From: Chamaesiphon sp. 341R_metabat_111
Lineage (GTDB): Bacteria; Cyanobacteriota; Cyanobacteriia; Cyanobacteriales; Chamaesiphonaceae
Assembly (NCBI GenBank): GCA_025351825.1
Contig: JANXVE010000121.1
Coordinates: 1-64,000, forward strand
Length of the DNA: 64,000 bases
Direction: 5' to 3'
Shown here: piece by piece, positions 26,682-36,527 of the stretch
Position numbering within the stretch: position 1 is the stretch's first letter
Layout of the letters: each line of letters begins with the position of its first letter
The notes under the pieces: model-generated
Databases searched by the model: none
What the model saw: only the letters and a program-made list of their open reading frames with translations
What the model was told of the DNA's origin: nothing
Position numbers and translations under genes: made by a program

Positions 26682-26976
26682 AGTTGATGACCGTGACTTA
26701 CCCGATTTGATTCGGAACGTGATCGTGACCGAGAAAGCGACCACAATGATGGAACAAAATAAGTACGTTTTTGACGTAGTTCCCCAAGCGAATAAGACCC
26801 AAATTAAGGCTGCGATCGAATCCCTATTCAATGTCAAAGTTAAACGGGTAGATACTCAGAATCTCCCCCGCAAGACTCGCCGCGTTGGTAAATTCCTCGG
26901 TGCCAAGCCCAAATACAAACGTGCCGTCGTCACGATCGTAGAAGGTCAAGAGATTATTCTCTTCCCTGAAGTTTAA
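26671..26976 (+). CDS. rplW: 50S ribosomal protein L23
   Basis: 101 residues from ATG 26671 ([10 protein letters not shown]), preceded by GGAGGT at 26660-26665, which decides the start over an earlier in-frame ATG at 26614. L23 sits at the exit tunnel and contacts trigger factor and the signal recognition particle; conserved TEKA and [14 protein letters not shown] are present. It overlaps rplD. Confidence 0.97.
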   Translation: MTIRVDDRDLPDLIRNVIVTEKATTMMEQNKYVFDVVPQANKTQIKAAIESLFNVKVKRVDTQNLPRKTRRVGKFLGAKPKYKRAVVTIVEGQEIILFPEV

Positions 26977-27124
26977 GTAGTTGGGAGTGCGGAGTTGGGA
27001 GTTGGGAGTGTGGAATTAAGAGAACGTTATTAGTTTATGACTAGCAAAATTCTCCCCGTCCCCTCGTCTCCTTTGTCCCCCCCTCTTCCCCTAAAGCCTA
27101 ATACCTAACACCTAACAACTAATC
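26977..27124. repeat. G-rich and C-rich tandem repeats between rplW and rplB
   Basis: TTGGGAGTGCGGAGTTGGGA-type heptamers (26980-27020) and a C-rich mate, plus CCTAATACCTAACACCTAAC before rplB, fill a spacer that is usually a few tens of bases. Confidence 0.75.
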
Positions 27125-27991
27125 ATGGGTACCCGCTCTTATCGGCCGTATACGCCCAGCTCTCGCGAAACCGTAATTTCAGACTTTGCTGAAATCACCG
27201 CGAGTAAGCCGGAAAAATCTCTGCTTGTCTACAAACACCGCGCTAAAGGGCGTAACAATCGTGGTGTCATTACTAGCCGTAGACGTGGTGGCGGACACAA
27301 ACGTCTCTATCGGATTATTGATTTCCGTCGTCAAGACAAAATCAACATCCCTGCAAAAGTAGCTACAGTCGAGTACGATCCCAACCGGAATGCACGGATT
27401 GCGCTCTTATTCTACAGAGATGGCGAAAAACGTTACATCCTTCATCCAGTTGGGCTAGAAGTTGGAACTGAAATCATCACTGGGCCAGAGTCCCCGTTTG
27501 AAATCGGTAACGCTTTACCACTGATCAACATTCCATTGGGTACGACTGTTCACAGTATCGAACTCACTGCCGGAAAAGGTGCTCAAATCGCCCGTTCGGC
27601 GGGTGCTGCGGCGCAACTAGTAGCAAAAGATGGCGACTACGTTACCCTCAAAATGCCATCTGGTGAAGTACGGATGGTGCGGAAAGAATGTTACGCAACC
27701 ATCGGTCAAGTCGGCAACACTGAAGCCCGCAACACCAACGCTGGTAAAGCTGGACGTAATCGCTGGAAAGGTCGTCGTCCTAAAGTCCGTGGTAGTGTCA
27801 TGAACCCTTGCGATCACCCACACGGTGGTGGTGAAGGACGCGCTCCAATCGGTCGTACTGGCCCCGTTACGCCTTGGGGTAAACCTACTCTGGGCTACAA
27901 AACTCGGAAGAAGAATAAAGCCAGCAGCGCACTAATCATCCGCCGTCGTCGTAAATCCTCGAAACGCGGTAAAGGCGGTCGTCAGAATTAG
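27125..27991 (+). CDS. rplB: 50S ribosomal protein L2
   Basis: 288 residues. The RNA-binding domains and the C-terminal motif near the peptidyl transferase centre ([16 protein letters not shown]) are intact, including the key histidine in HPHGGG. It is a primary 23S rRNA-binding protein needed for subunit joining and peptide bond formation. The spacer before it contains tandem repeats. Confidence 0.97.
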   Translation: MGTRSYRPYTPSSRETVISDFAEITASKPEKSLLVYKHRAKGRNNRGVITSRRRGGGHKRLYRIIDFRRQDKINIPAKVATVEYDPNRNARIALLFYRDGEKRYILHPVGLEVGTEIITGPESPFEIGNALPLINIPLGTTVHSIELTAGKGAQIARSAGAAAQLVAKDGDYVTLKMPSGEVRMVRKECYATIGQVGNTEARNTNAGKAGRNRWKGRRPKVRGSVMNPCDHPHGGGEGRAPIGRTGPVTPWGKPTLGYKTRKKNKASSALIIRRRRKSSKRGKGGRQN

Positions 27992-28153
27992 ACTGGGAGA
28001 TTTGGAGACTGGGAGACTGGGAGACTGGGAGACTGGGAGATTAACAGACTGGGTAAACAACGCCCTACTAATCCCCTCGTCCCCAAGTCCCCTCGTCCCC
28101 AAGTCCCCTCGTCACCTCGTCGCCCCATCCCCCTAAAATAAATTAAATCAGTT
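27992..28153. repeat. Tandem GGGAGACT repeat and C-rich mate between rplB and rpsS
   Basis: Five or so GACTGGGA heptamer-like units (27993-28040) are followed by a T/C-rich stretch of CCCCTCGTCCCCAAG units (28070-28130) that can pair with them. Another repeat-filled spacer in the cluster. Confidence 0.75.
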
Positions 28154-28432
28154 ATGGGTCGTTCTCTTAAAAAAGGGCCTTTCGTCGCAGATCATCTGAT
28201 GACAAAGGTAGAAAAAATGAATGCGTCTGGTCGTAAAGACGTAATCAAAACTTGGTCACGCGCTTCGACAATCTTGCCCCAAATGGTTGGACACACGATC
28301 GCAGTCCACAATGGTCGTCAGCATGTTCCCGTCTTTGTTTCTGACCAAATGGTTGGGCATAAACTAGGTGAATTTTCACCGACTCGGAACTATCGTTCCC
28401 ACTCAAAGGGAGACAAAAAATCCGGTAGATAA
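28154..28432 (+). CDS. rpsS: 30S ribosomal protein S19
   Basis: 92 residues, starting [10 protein letters not shown] and ending in a basic tail ([10 protein letters not shown]). It forms part of the 30S head with S13 and contacts tRNA at the A site. Codon use and sequence are ordinary. RimM, encoded at 21918-22538, is known to bind S19. Confidence 0.97.
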   Translation: MGRSLKKGPFVADHLMTKVEKMNASGRKDVIKTWSRASTILPQMVGHTIAVHNGRQHVPVFVSDQMVGHKLGEFSPTRNYRSHSKGDKKSGR

Positions 28433-28436
28433 TTAA

Positions 28437-28470
28437 ACAGTTGATAGTTGATAGTTGATAGTTGATAGCT
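28437..28470 (+). repeat. Tandem TGATAGT heptamers
   Basis: Four tandem TTGATAG units follow rpsS, in the spacer before rplV. The same heptamer recurs near 53530-53565. Confidence 0.75.
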
Positions 28471-28539
28471 CAGACTGAGCGCGACTGAAATATTGGCAGC
28501 TATCTAAAAATGTTTAATCCTGGATCAAGAGGAAAAAAT

Positions 28540-28893
28540 ATGGCGATCGATAACAAAACAGAAATTAAAGCAGTTGCGAAATATATTCGCATGTCTCCCT
28601 TCAAAGTACGCCGTGTACTAGATCAGATTCGGGGACGTTCCTACCGTGAAGCATTGATTATTCTTGAATTCATGCCTTACAAAGCATGTGAAGAGATCAT
28701 CAAAGTATTGCGCTCTGCCGTAGCCAATGCTGAAAATAATAATGGGATGAATCCAGCGAAATTAGTAGTTTCTACTGCTTTTGCCGACGGTGGTCCTGCA
28801 CTAAAACGCTTCCGCCCCAGAGCGCAAGGTCGTGCTTACAAAATCCGCAAACCGACATGTCACATCACCGTGGCAGTGGCGGAAATGAACTAG
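28540..28893 (+). CDS. rplV: 50S ribosomal protein L22
   Basis: 117 residues from ATG 28540 ([20 protein letters not shown]), with AAGAGGAAAA just upstream; an in-frame ATG at 28510 would add 10 residues that fit the family less well. The long beta-hairpin that lines the exit tunnel ([13 protein letters not shown]) is present. Confidence 0.96.
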   Translation: MAIDNKTEIKAVAKYIRMSPFKVRRVLDQIRGRSYREALIILEFMPYKACEEIIKVLRSAVANAENNNGMNPAKLVVSTAFADGGPALKRFRPRAQGRAYKIRKPTCHITVAVAEMN

Positions 28894-28911
28894 GGAGCAT
28901 AAAAAAATAAC

Positions 28912-29649
28912 ATGGGACAGAAGATTCATCCAACCGGATTTCGACTCGGTATTACGCAAGAACACCGTTCGCGGTGGTATGCAGACAGCCGACGCTATCC
29001 TGAAGTTCTCAAAGAGGACTACATCATTCGCCGACACATCGAGAAAGATGCCACCCTCAGTACGGCAGGAATTTCCAAGGTGCGGATCGAGCGTAAAGCC
29101 GACCAAATCGAAATCGAAATCCACACTGCTCGTCCAGGCGTTGTCGTCGGTCGTCAAGGTAGCGGTATCGAAGTAATTCGTCTGGCTCTGCTCAAGAAAC
29201 TTGGCACAGATCGTCAGATCCGCATCAATGTCATTGAGATTGCCAAAGTTGATGCCGATGCAGCTTTAATCGCTGAATTCATCGCCCAACAGCTCTCTCG
29301 TCGTGTATCGTTCCGTCGGGTTGTCCGTCAGGCGATCCAACGGGCGCAACGTGCCGAAGTTAAAGGGATCAAGATTCAAGTCGGTGGACGGCTCAACGGG
29401 GCTGAAATCGCTCGGACAGAATCATCGCGTGAGGGTAGCGTACCGCTACACACTCTCCGTGCCGATATTGACTATGCTTCCAAGACCGCAGAAACAACTT
29501 ATGGCATCATCGGTGTCAAAGTTTGGGTCTTTAAAGGCGAAATCATCCCTGGACAAGAAAATCTCGATGCACCTGGTGCAGTTCAACCAAAACGTCGGCA
29601 GAACCAACAACGTCGCCGTCAGTTTGAAGATCGCTCTGATGAAGGGTAG
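28912..29649 (+). CDS. rpsC: 30S ribosomal protein S3
   Basis: 245 residues, starting [14 protein letters not shown] type II KH domain ([19 protein letters not shown]) is followed by the C-terminal S3 domain. The basic C-terminal tail ([21 protein letters not shown]) is somewhat longer than in E. coli. S3 is at the mRNA entry site and has helicase function. Ten bases separate it from rplP. Confidence 0.97.
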   Translation: MGQKIHPTGFRLGITQEHRSRWYADSRRYPEVLKEDYIIRRHIEKDATLSTAGISKVRIERKADQIEIEIHTARPGVVVGRQGSGIEVIRLALLKKLGTDRQIRINVIEIAKVDADAALIAEFIAQQLSRRVSFRRVVRQAIQRAQRAEVKGIKIQVGGRLNGAEIARTESSREGSVPLHTLRADIDYASKTAETTYGIIGVKVWVFKGEIIPGQENLDAPGAVQPKRRQNQQRRRQFEDRSDEG

Positions 29650-29659
29650 GAATTGAAAA

Positions 29660-30088
29660 ATGTTAAGTCCTAGAAGAACAAAATTCCGCAAACAACAGCG
29701 CGGACGCATGACTGGTATGGCTACCAGAGGAAATGAAATCGCTTTCGGTCAGTACGGACTCCAAGCGATCGAACCATCCTGGATCACCTCTCGTCAGATC
29801 GAAGCTTGTCGGCGGGCCATGAACCGCTACCTCAAGCGTGGTGGGAAAATCTGGATTCGGATTTTCCCTGACAAACCTGTCACCATGCGCCCAGCGGAAA
29901 CACGGATGGGTTCCGGTAAAGGTTCGCCTGAGTTTTGGGTAGCAGTCGTCAAGCCAGGTCGGATCTTATTCGAGATTGGTGGCGTTGCCGAGGACATTGC
30001 GCGTGAGTCCATGCGTCTAGCGATGCACAAGCTCCCGATCAAGGTCAAGTTCATTATCAAAGCACATTTAGAAGACGAAGTAGATTAA
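29660..30088 (+). CDS. rplP: 50S ribosomal protein L16
   Basis: 142 residues ([17 protein letters not shown]). It organises the A-site region of the 50S subunit and matures late. The arginine hydroxylated in E. coli lies in the conserved [10 protein letters not shown] region. The end is 4 bases from rpmC, showing tight operon packing at this point. Confidence 0.97.
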   Translation: MLSPRRTKFRKQQRGRMTGMATRGNEIAFGQYGLQAIEPSWITSRQIEACRRAMNRYLKRGGKIWIRIFPDKPVTMRPAETRMGSGKGSPEFWVAVVKPGRILFEIGGVAEDIARESMRLAMHKLPIKVKFIIKAHLEDEVD

Positions 30089-30092
30089 GGTT

Positions 30093-30299
30093 ATGGCTCT
30101 GCCAAAAATCGCCGAAGTAACAGTCCTAACCGACGAAGAATTAGCGGCTGAGATTATCGCTGTCAAACGAAATCTGTTTGACTTGCGTCTCCGCCAAGCT
30201 ACTCGTCGGTTAGACAAAACCCACCAGTTCAAACACAACCGCCACAAACTGGCGCAGTTATTGACAGTGGAGCACCAACGTAAGACCGTCAAGGTTTAG
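30093..30299 (+). CDS. rpmC: 50S ribosomal protein L29
   Basis: 68 residues, two-helix protein at the tunnel exit (EELAAEIIAVKRNLFDLRLR). Packed between rplP and rpsQ, with 30 bases to the latter. Confidence 0.96.
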   Translation: MALPKIAEVTVLTDEELAAEIIAVKRNLFDLRLRQATRRLDKTHQFKHNRHKLAQLLTVEHQRKTVKV

Positions 30300-30329
30300 T
30301 CCACTCAATACACAAGTAACCAACATAAA

Positions 30330-30578
30330 ATGGCAGCAAAAGAAAGAGTTGGCATCGTTGTCAGCGACAAAATGCAAAAAACGATAGTGGTATCGATCGA
30401 AAATCGTTCCGCTCACTCGAAATACGGCAAAGTAGTTGTCAGAACCAAAAGATATAAGGTTCACGACGAAGAAAACCAGTGTAAAGAAGGCGATAGAGTC
30501 AAAATTTCCGAAACCAGACCTCTGAGCCGCACTAAACGCTGGACACTAGCTGAAATCCTCAGCACCAAAGCAACCTAA
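30330..30578 (+). CDS. rpsQ: 30S ribosomal protein S17
   Basis: 82 residues. An OB-fold primary 16S rRNA-binding protein ([20 protein letters not shown] and [19 protein letters not shown]). The motif [11 protein letters not shown] near the end is conserved. It is followed by a 93-base repeat-rich spacer. Confidence 0.97.
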   Translation: MAAKERVGIVVSDKMQKTIVVSIENRSAHSKYGKVVVRTKRYKVHDEENQCKEGDRVKISETRPLSRTKRWTLAEILSTKAT

Positions 30579-30589
30579 CTAGCCCCTGA

Positions 30590-30671
30590 TGGGGTTTAGG
30601 AATGGCGGTGGACTGAGAGCAAATAGCTTTCTTCCCTACCCCCTACCCCCTATCCCCTATCCCCTAAAATT
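30590..30671. repeat. CCCCTA tandem repeat spacer between rpsQ and rplN
   Basis: The spacer ends with CTACCCCCTACCCCCTATCC and similar units immediately before the rplN start, so the rplN ribosome-binding site must be atypical or overlap them. Confidence 0.7.
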
Positions 30672-31040
30672 ATGATTCAACAAGAAAGTTACTTAACCGT
30701 TGCTGATAATAGCGGTGCTCGTAAGATTATGTGTATTCGCGTCCTGGGCGCGGGTAATCGTACTTACGGCGGCGTAGGCGACACCATTATCGCAGTTGTC
30801 AAAGATGCAACTCCCAACATGGCAGTCAAAAAATCCGAAGTAGTTCGGGCGGTGATCGTGCGTACCCGTCACACCATGCGCCGCGATAGCGGTATGAGCA
30901 TTCGGTTTGATGACAACGCTGCCGTACTCGTAAATGCTGACGGCAATCCCAGAGGTACTCGCGTTTTCGGCCCAGTCGCTCGCGAACTTCGTGAAAAAAG
31001 CTTCACCAAAATCGTCTCCCTGGCTCCAGAGGTACTCTAA
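30672..31040 (+). CDS. rplN: 50S ribosomal protein L14
   Basis: 122 residues beginning [18 protein letters not shown]. It contacts the 30S subunit (bridge B8) and is the target of the silencing factor RsfS. No Shine-Dalgarno sequence is seen, only the C-rich repeat. Three bases separate it from rplX. Confidence 0.97.
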   Translation: MIQQESYLTVADNSGARKIMCIRVLGAGNRTYGGVGDTIIAVVKDATPNMAVKKSEVVRAVIVRTRHTMRRDSGMSIRFDDNAAVLVNADGNPRGTRVFGPVARELREKSFTKIVSLAPEVL

Positions 31041-31043
31041 AAA

Positions 31044-31388
31044 ATGGCAAGACAAAAACCAAAAGTAAAGCACCGGATGCACGTCAAAAAAGGCGACACC
31101 GTGCAAATCATCTCCGGTAGTGACAAAGGTAAAATCGGCGAGATTTTGAAATCTTTTCCCGAACTGAGCAAAGTGATCGTCAAAGGTGTGAGCATTCGCA
31201 CCAAGCACATCAAACCAGCTCAAGAAGGCGAAACTGGTCGAATTGATACTTCTGAAGCCCCAATTCACAGTTCCAAGGTGATGATTTATTCAACTACTGC
31301 CAACGTTGCCAGTCGGATCGGTTACACCGTGAATGCTGAAGGCAAGAAAGTGCGGATGCTGAAGAAAACTGGTGAGATTATCGACTAG
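31044..31388 (+). CDS. rplX: 50S ribosomal protein L24
   Basis: 114 residues with the KOW motif at the N-terminus ([22 protein letters not shown]). An initiator of 50S assembly. Its start is 3 bases after the rplN stop, suggesting coupling. Conserved length for cyanobacteria. Confidence 0.97.
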   Translation: MARQKPKVKHRMHVKKGDTVQIISGSDKGKIGEILKSFPELSKVIVKGVSIRTKHIKPAQEGETGRIDTSEAPIHSSKVMIYSTTANVASRIGYTVNAEGKKVRMLKKTGEIID

Positions 31389-31468
31389 ATAGTTATTTAG
31401 ATCCATTAGTTTATAACTGTTAACTGTTCTCCTGACCAAGCCCAGGAAAATTACACAAATTCAATATC

Positions 31469-32014
31469 ATGGCACAACAACTTAAAACTAAGTTTCAAAA
31501 AGAAATCACTCCTAAGCTAATGGAGCAATTTGGCTATACAAATGTGCTGCAAGTGCCTAAAGTGATTAAAATCACGGTGAACAGAGGTCTAGGTGAAGCA
31601 GCAACAAATGCTAAAGCTCTAGAATCTTCACTCACCGAAATCGCTAAAATCACTGGTCAGAAGCCAGTTGTCACCCGTGCTAAGAAAGCGATTGCGGGCT
31701 TTAAAATCCGTGCTGGTATGCCTGTCGGTGTCATGGTGACATTGCGTGGCGATCGAATGTACGCTTTCCTCGACAGATTTATCAACCTCACACTCCCCCG
31801 AATTCGGGATTTCCGAGGCATTAGCCCCAAGAGTTTCGACGGTCGCGGTAACTACAGTATTGGCATTCGCGAACAGCTAATTTTCCCTGAAATTGAGTAC
31901 GACCAAATCGACCAAATTCGTGGGATGGATATCTCGATTATCACTACGGCAGACAACGATGAAGCTGGACGTGCATTGTTAAAAGAAATGGGAATGCCTT
32001 TCCGCGCCAGTTAA
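31469..32014 (+). CDS. rplE: 50S ribosomal protein L5
   Basis: 181 residues ([20 protein letters not shown]). Binds 5S rRNA with L18 and L25 and forms the central protuberance. In E. coli rpsN follows; here the next gene is rpsH, as expected for cyanobacteria, where S14 is encoded elsewhere. The 115-base spacer that follows has CCACTAACCACT-like repeats. Confidence 0.97.
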   Translation: MAQQLKTKFQKEITPKLMEQFGYTNVLQVPKVIKITVNRGLGEAATNAKALESSLTEIAKITGQKPVVTRAKKAIAGFKIRAGMPVGVMVTLRGDRMYAFLDRFINLTLPRIRDFRGISPKSFDGRGNYSIGIREQLIFPEIEYDQIDQIRGMDISIITTADNDEAGRALLKEMGMPFRAS

Positions 32015-32059
32015 TAACTAGCTAAAGGTGCAGCGGTAATCATGGTATGGGTATTGGAG

Positions 32060-32118
32060 AGCAATGGCTCACCACTAAACATTTGCCACCAACCACTCGC
32101 CACTAACCACCCTCAACA
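32060..32118. repeat. Imperfect CCACTAACCA repeats between rplE and rpsH
   Basis: CACCACTAAACATTTGCCAC, CCAACCACTCGCCACTAACC and CACCCTC form degenerate units. Short and decayed compared with the heptamer tracts. Confidence 0.5.
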
Positions 32119-32129
32119 ACAAATCAAAA

Positions 32130-32531
32130 ATGGCGGCACACGATACCATCTCAGACATGTTGACTCGCATTCGGAATGCGAGCATCGTCAAACATCAAAC
32201 CACCAATCTCCCCGCGACTAAACTTACTCGTAGCATTGCCAAAGTCCTCAAACAAGAAGGCTATGTTGGTGACTATGAAGAAGTTGGCGAAGGGATTGAG
32301 ACGAAATTAGTCCTTACATTGAGATACAAGGGCAAAAACCGTCAACCCATCGTGACTGCACTCAAACGAGTCAGCAAGCCTGGACTGCGCGTTTATTCCA
32401 ACCACAAAGACTTACCTAAAGTTCTGGGTGGGATTGGTATTGCAGTCATCTCCACCTCTAGTGGAATTATGACCGATCGCGAAGCCCGTAAACAAGGCTT
32501 AGGCGGCGAAATCCTCTGTTACGTCTGGTAA
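32130..32531 (+). CDS. rpsH: 30S ribosomal protein S8
   Basis: 133 residues. S8 binds helix 21 of 16S rRNA; in E. coli it also represses the spc operon. The C-terminal signature [20 protein letters not shown] is complete. A 172-base A/T-rich spacer separates it from rplF. Confidence 0.97.
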   Translation: MAAHDTISDMLTRIRNASIVKHQTTNLPATKLTRSIAKVLKQEGYVGDYEEVGEGIETKLVLTLRYKGKNRQPIVTALKRVSKPGLRVYSNHKDLPKVLGGIGIAVISTSSGIMTDREARKQGLGGEILCYVW

Positions 32532-32703
32532 TAGATTCTCAAGTAGTCAGTAAGTAGAAATTAAATTGTTATTAAGTTAATCTTTAATTTCGCTGAATTA
32601 GTCACTTTGTATGTGCTAAATCTTACTCCCCTGGCTCAAATATTTATCTTTGCGATGTACAAATGTAGATCGCGATTCATTGACAAGGAGTGAATAATTA
32701 ATT

Positions 32704-33249
32704 ATGTCTAGAATTGGCAAACGTCCAATTCTTTTACCTGCGAAAGTTACCATCGATATCGATGGTCAATCAGTAGTCGTAAAAGGTCCCAAAGGAGAAC
32801 TCTCTCGCGTTCTTCCCGCTGAAGTAGTTGTCGTCATGGAAGGCGAAACTGTCATGGTAAATCGGGTGAACGATTCCCGCCCCGCTCGTCAGAGACACGG
32901 ATTGTGTCGAACATTAGTAGCCAACATGGTTGAAGGTGTGTCCACCGGATTCCAGAAGAAATTGGAAATCCAGGGTGTTGGTTATCGGGCTGCGGTTGAT
33001 GGCAGAGTTCTAGTACTGAACGTAGGCTACAGTCTACCTGTCAAAATCGATCCGCCAGCGGGAATCACCATCGAAGTTCCCAAAGAGAAAAACACTAGCG
33101 TCACCATTCTTGGGATCGATAAAGAATTAGTCGGCAACACGGCTGCTAAGATCCGCGACGTTCGCCCACCAGAAGTATACAAAGGTAAGGGTATTCGTTA
33201 CGAAGGTGAAGTTGTCCGTCGTAAAGCTGGTAAATCTGGGAAGAAATAG
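32704..33249 (+). CDS. rplF: 50S ribosomal protein L6
   Basis: 181 residues, two related domains ([20 protein letters not shown]-terminal [17 protein letters not shown]). It lies near the sarcin-ricin loop. A clear ribosome-binding site AAGGAG lies at about 32685. Eight bases lie between it and rplR. Confidence 0.97.
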   Translation: MSRIGKRPILLPAKVTIDIDGQSVVVKGPKGELSRVLPAEVVVVMEGETVMVNRVNDSRPARQRHGLCRTLVANMVEGVSTGFQKKLEIQGVGYRAAVDGRVLVLNVGYSLPVKIDPPAGITIEVPKEKNTSVTILGIDKELVGNTAAKIRDVRPPEVYKGKGIRYEGEVVRRKAGKSGKK

Positions 33250-33257
33250 AATATAAA

Positions 33258-33620
33258 ATGAAATTAACTCGTAAAGAATCAGTTCAGCGTCGTCACCGTC
33301 GCGTTCGTAAGGACGTAAATGGTTCGACAGCTCGTCCCCGTTTGGCGGTATTTAGATCCCACCAACACATCTACGCTCAAATCATTGATGATGTCGAGCA
33401 ACATACAATTGCCTCAGCATCCACTCTCGAACCCGAACTCAAATCTAGACTGACTAGTGGTGGTAACATTACCGCAGCCACTGAAGTCGGTAAACTAGTT
33501 GCCGAACGTGCCAGAGCAAAGGGGATCGAAACGGTAGTATTCGATCGAGGTGGTAATCTTTATCATGGTCGCGTCCAAGCCCTGGCTGACGCTGCTCGTG
33601 AAGCTGGCTTGAATTTCTAA
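33258..33620 (+). CDS. rplR: 50S ribosomal protein L18
   Basis: 120 residues. The 5S rRNA-binding protein, with basic N-terminus ([19 protein letters not shown]) and conserved [16 protein letters not shown]. Tight packing with rplF. Confidence 0.97.
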   Translation: MKLTRKESVQRRHRRVRKDVNGSTARPRLAVFRSHQHIYAQIIDDVEQHTIASASTLEPELKSRLTSGGNITAATEVGKLVAERARAKGIETVVFDRGGNLYHGRVQALADAAREAGLNF

Positions 33621-33647
33621 TCGTAACTCAGTCTAAAATATAAGATT

Positions 33648-34265
33648 ATGGCACAAGAACAACAGGAACGTCGCGGTGGCGGCGGTAGCGGCGGCGAACG
33701 TGGCGGAGATCGTCGCGGTGGCGGCGGTGGCAAAGGCGGCGGCGGTGGCAAAGGCGGCAGCCGAGGCAAGAAAGAAGAAAAGGAAATCACTTATCAAGAA
33801 CGGGTAATCCAAATCCGGCGGGTGAGCAAGGTAGTTAAGGGTGGTAAAAAACTCAGCTTCCGCGCCATCGTCGTCATTGGTAACGAAAAAGGTGAAGTCG
33901 GTGTCGGCGTTGGTAAAGCCAGCGACGTAATCGGCGCAGTCCGCAAAGGCGTAGCCGACGGCAAAAAACACCTGATCACTATTCCGTTGACCAAATCAAA
34001 TACGATCCCACATCCGATCGTCGGTGGTGGCGGTGGTGCTAATGTAATGATGCGCCCTGCTGCTCCTGGTACTGGCGTAATTGCTGGTGGAGCCGTCCGC
34101 ACAGTATTAGAACTCGCTGGTGTCAAAAACATCCTCGCGAAACAACTCGGCTCTGGCAATCCTCTGAACAATGCCCGCGCCGCAGTCAATGCTCTCAAAA
34201 CTCTTCGCAGCTTCAACCAAGTCGCTGAAGATCGCGGCTTAACAGTCGCTGATTTATTTGCATAA
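33648..34265 (+). CDS. rpsE: 30S ribosomal protein S5 with Gly/Arg-rich N-terminal extension
   Basis: 205 residues, about 30 longer than most cyanobacterial S5 proteins. Residues about 7-42 are nearly only G, R, K, S and E ([18 protein letters not shown] repeats), coded by tandem GGCGGTGGC units. The body from [17 protein letters not shown] is normal, with the S5 domain and the ram-site loop ([13 protein letters not shown]). The tail would protrude from the 30S surface near the mRNA entry site. No rpmD follows, as usual in the group. Confidence 0.95.
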   Translation: MAQEQQERRGGGGSGGERGGDRRGGGGGKGGGGGKGGSRGKKEEKEITYQERVIQIRRVSKVVKGGKKLSFRAIVVIGNEKGEVGVGVGKASDVIGAVRKGVADGKKHLITIPLTKSNTIPHPIVGGGGGANVMMRPAAPGTGVIAGGAVRTVLELAGVKNILAKQLGSGNPLNNARAAVNALKTLRSFNQVAEDRGLTVADLFA

Positions 34266-34283
34266 TTAACTAGGTGTAGATCT

Positions 34284-34395
34284 GTAGGTTGGGTAGAACG
34301 AATGTGTAGGCATAGCCTCTCGCTTCGAGATAACCCAACATCCACACCAGCGATTAATAAGCGTGTTGGGTTTCGCTCTGCTCAACCCAACCTAC
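34284..34395. repeat. Inverted repeat element GTAGGTTGGGT between rpsE and rplO
   Basis: GTAGGTTGGGT (34284-34294) and its complement ACCCAACCTAC (34385-34395) border a 112-base element with further internal pairing (GAACGAA, GTTGGGTTTCGCTCTGCTCA). This is a dispersed cyanobacterial palindromic element. It is followed by tandem AACTCCC heptamers up to 34428, immediately before the rplO start. Confidence 0.75.
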
Positions 34396-34430
34396 AACTA
34401 CCAACTCCTAACTCCCAACTCCCAACTCTC

Positions 34431-34874
34431 ATGAGATTAATAGATCTAAAACCCAAAGCGGGTTCTAAACACCGTAAACGCCGGATCGGACGTGGTATTG
34501 CGGCTGGACAAGGTGCCAGTGGTGGTTTCGGAATGCGCGGTCAAAAATCCCGTTCTGGTAGCCCTACCCGACCTGGATTTGAGGGTGGTCAAATGCCCCT
34601 CTACCGTCGTTTACCCAAACTAAAACACTTCCCGCTCATCAACCAGAAGTTTTTTACAGTAATTAACGTCTACAAATTAGCCGAGCTACCTGCTAATACT
34701 GAAGTTACGTTGGCATCATTGATGAAAGCTGGCATCGTTACAACAAATGACGGCCCTTTGAAGTTGTTGGGCGAAGGCGAGATCGCAGTCGCGCTCAACT
34801 GTAAAGCAGCAGCTTTCACAACTGGAGCGAAAGCGAAGATTGAAGCCGCTGGTGGTACTTGCGAAGTAATTTAA
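34431..34874 (+). CDS. rplO: 50S ribosomal protein L15
   Basis: 147 residues from ATG 34431 ([22 protein letters not shown]). An upstream in-frame ATG at 34302 would only translate the repeat. The Gly-rich basic N-terminal half ([22 protein letters not shown]) enters the 50S core. The 34396-34430 leader is repeat, so there is no normal Shine-Dalgarno sequence. An intrinsic terminator follows. Confidence 0.96.
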   Translation: MRLIDLKPKAGSKHRKRRIGRGIAAGQGASGGFGMRGQKSRSGSPTRPGFEGGQMPLYRRLPKLKHFPLINQKFFTVINVYKLAELPANTEVTLASLMKAGIVTTNDGPLKLLGEGEIAVALNCKAAAFTTGAKAKIEAAGGTCEVI

Positions 34875-34920
34875 GATGTTTTCATCTAACGAATTGTCGC
34901 AACCCTAAAAACTAACTGAA

Positions 34921-34969
34921 TCCAGTATTGCCTCTGACATCAGACTGGCAGTGCTGGATGCTTTTTTTC
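34921..34969 (+). terminator. Intrinsic terminator between rplO and secY
   Basis: TCCAGTATTGCC (34921-34932) pairs, with G-T wobbles, with GGCAGTGCTGGA (34947-34958) and is followed by GCTTTTTTTC. This splits transcription of the ribosomal cluster, at least in part, before secY. Confidence 0.75.
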
Positions 34970-35071
34970 ATTCCCAGAATTAACTGGAGAATTGTATACT
35001 TAAGGTCATAAAGGTAACAGTTCTTTATATTTTAGTTTTGATATTAAATAAATTTGTCGAGGTAATTTTAG

Positions 35072-36403
35072 ATGGACGCTAGTAGAGAAAAAGCACCGTC
35101 CCCCCAAGAGACATTCGTTCAGATGGCTCAGGCGGCTGGTTTGAGAGGGCGAGTTTTAGTTACCCTCGGTTTGTTGGTTCTAGCACGCTTCGGTACTTTC
35201 GTACCAATCCCTGGAATCGATCGAGCCGCATTTGCCGAAAGTATTAAAAATAGCCCTTTGGTTGGCTTTCTAGATATTTTTTCTGGTGGTGCCTTATCCA
35301 CCGTTGGGGTTTTTGCACTGGGGATTATTCCTTATATTAATGCTTCGATCATCATCCAGTTACTAACAACTGCACTTCCTGCGCTTGAAAAGCTTCAAAA
35401 AGAAGAAGGCGAAGCTGGACGACGCAAAATTTCTCAAATTACTCGCTACGTAGCAGTAGGTTGGGGGATTGCCAATAGTATCGGGATTTCGCTGTGGCTG
35501 CAAAAATACGCCCTACCCGGACATGAGGGGATTTTCTTCACTGTCAGTACTGTGATGGCTTTGACGGCTGGCTCGATGTTCGTCATGTGGATATCTGAAC
35601 TGATTACCGAACGTGGGATTGGGAACGGTGCTTCATTATTGATTTTCCTAAACATCGTTGCTGTTTTACCTAAATCTTTAGCCGATACATTTAACCTCGC
35701 GCAAAGTGGTGATAGTTCGATCCTCACTCGGACAGTCGCATTACTCGCCGTTTTTGTATTGATGACGGTAGGTATTGTTTTCGTCCAAGAAGGTACCCGC
35801 CGCATTCCAATCATCTCCGCTCGTCGCCAAGTCGGACGCAGAATCCAGCGTGAACGGACTAGCTATCTGCCGCTCCGCCTCAATCAAGGTGGAGTAATGC
35901 CGATTATCTTCGCATCGTCAGTATTAGTTCTACCAGGTGCTCTAGCCTCTTTCATTGCTAATAGTGGTGCTGGTGACTCCATCAAGCAGGCTGCTAGTAA
36001 TGTCGCTACATTCCTGTCTCCAGGAACAGCAGCCCATGTAGCTTTTTATGTGGTTTTAATTGTCTTTTTTAGTTATTTCTACAGTTCGCTAGTCGTGAAC
36101 CCCGTAGACATGGCGCAGAACCTCAAAAAGATGGGTGCGAGTATCCCTGGTATTCGGCCTGGTATTGCCACCACCAAATATATCGAAGGAATTCTGGCTC
36201 GACTTACCTTACTCGGTGCGATCTTCTTGGGTGTTGTTGCAACTGTCCCAACTGCGATCGAAAGTGGCTTGGGAGTCAGTACTTTCAAGGGTTTTGGCGC
36301 AACGTCCCTGTTGATTTTAGTCAGCGTGGCGATCGATACTGCTAAACAAATTCAAACTCTTGTCATCTCTCAACGTTACGAAGGCATGATTGGCAAAGAT
36401 TAG
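35072..36403 (+). CDS. secY: Protein translocase subunit SecY
   Basis: 443 residues with ten membrane helices. The plug region and signature helices (LGIIPYINASIIIQLLT; MSQ-like motif replaced in FHMTVS positions by normal cyanobacterial forms) are recognisable, and the C-terminal loop RYEGMIGKD is present. It forms the channel for proteins crossing both the plasma and thylakoid membranes. It has its own leader after the terminator, so it probably has its own promoter in 34970-35060. Confidence 0.96.
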   Translation: MDASREKAPSPQETFVQMAQAAGLRGRVLVTLGLLVLARFGTFVPIPGIDRAAFAESIKNSPLVGFLDIFSGGALSTVGVFALGIIPYINASIIIQLLTTALPALEKLQKEEGEAGRRKISQITRYVAVGWGIANSIGISLWLQKYALPGHEGIFFTVSTVMALTAGSMFVMWISELITERGIGNGASLLIFLNIVAVLPKSLADTFNLAQSGDSSILTRTVALLAVFVLMTVGIVFVQEGTRRIPIISARRQVGRRIQRERTSYLPLRLNQGGVMPIIFASSVLVLPGALASFIANSGAGDSIKQAASNVATFLSPGTAAHVAFYVVLIVFFSYFYSSLVVNPVDMAQNLKKMGASIPGIRPGIATTKYIEGILARLTLLGAIFLGVVATVPTAIESGLGVSTFKGFGATSLLILVSVAIDTAKQIQTLVISQRYEGMIGKD

Positions 36404-36527
36404 GCTTTAGGCTTTGGGGATTGGGCTTTAGGTGAAAATGTCGTAATATCGACAGGTTTTCAAGCTAACAGCCTAATCCCTGCTGTCATTGTCTAAAACC
36501 TAAAGCCTAATCCCTAACACCTAGATT
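36404..36527. repeat. AGGCTTTAGG/CCTAAAGCCT repeat pair between secY and adk
   Basis: TTAGGCTTTAGGCTTTGGGG at 36402-36432 is complementary to CCTAAAGCCTAATCCCTAAC at 36497-36520. The same units occur at 50363-50478 and 60836-60935. Confidence 0.65.
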
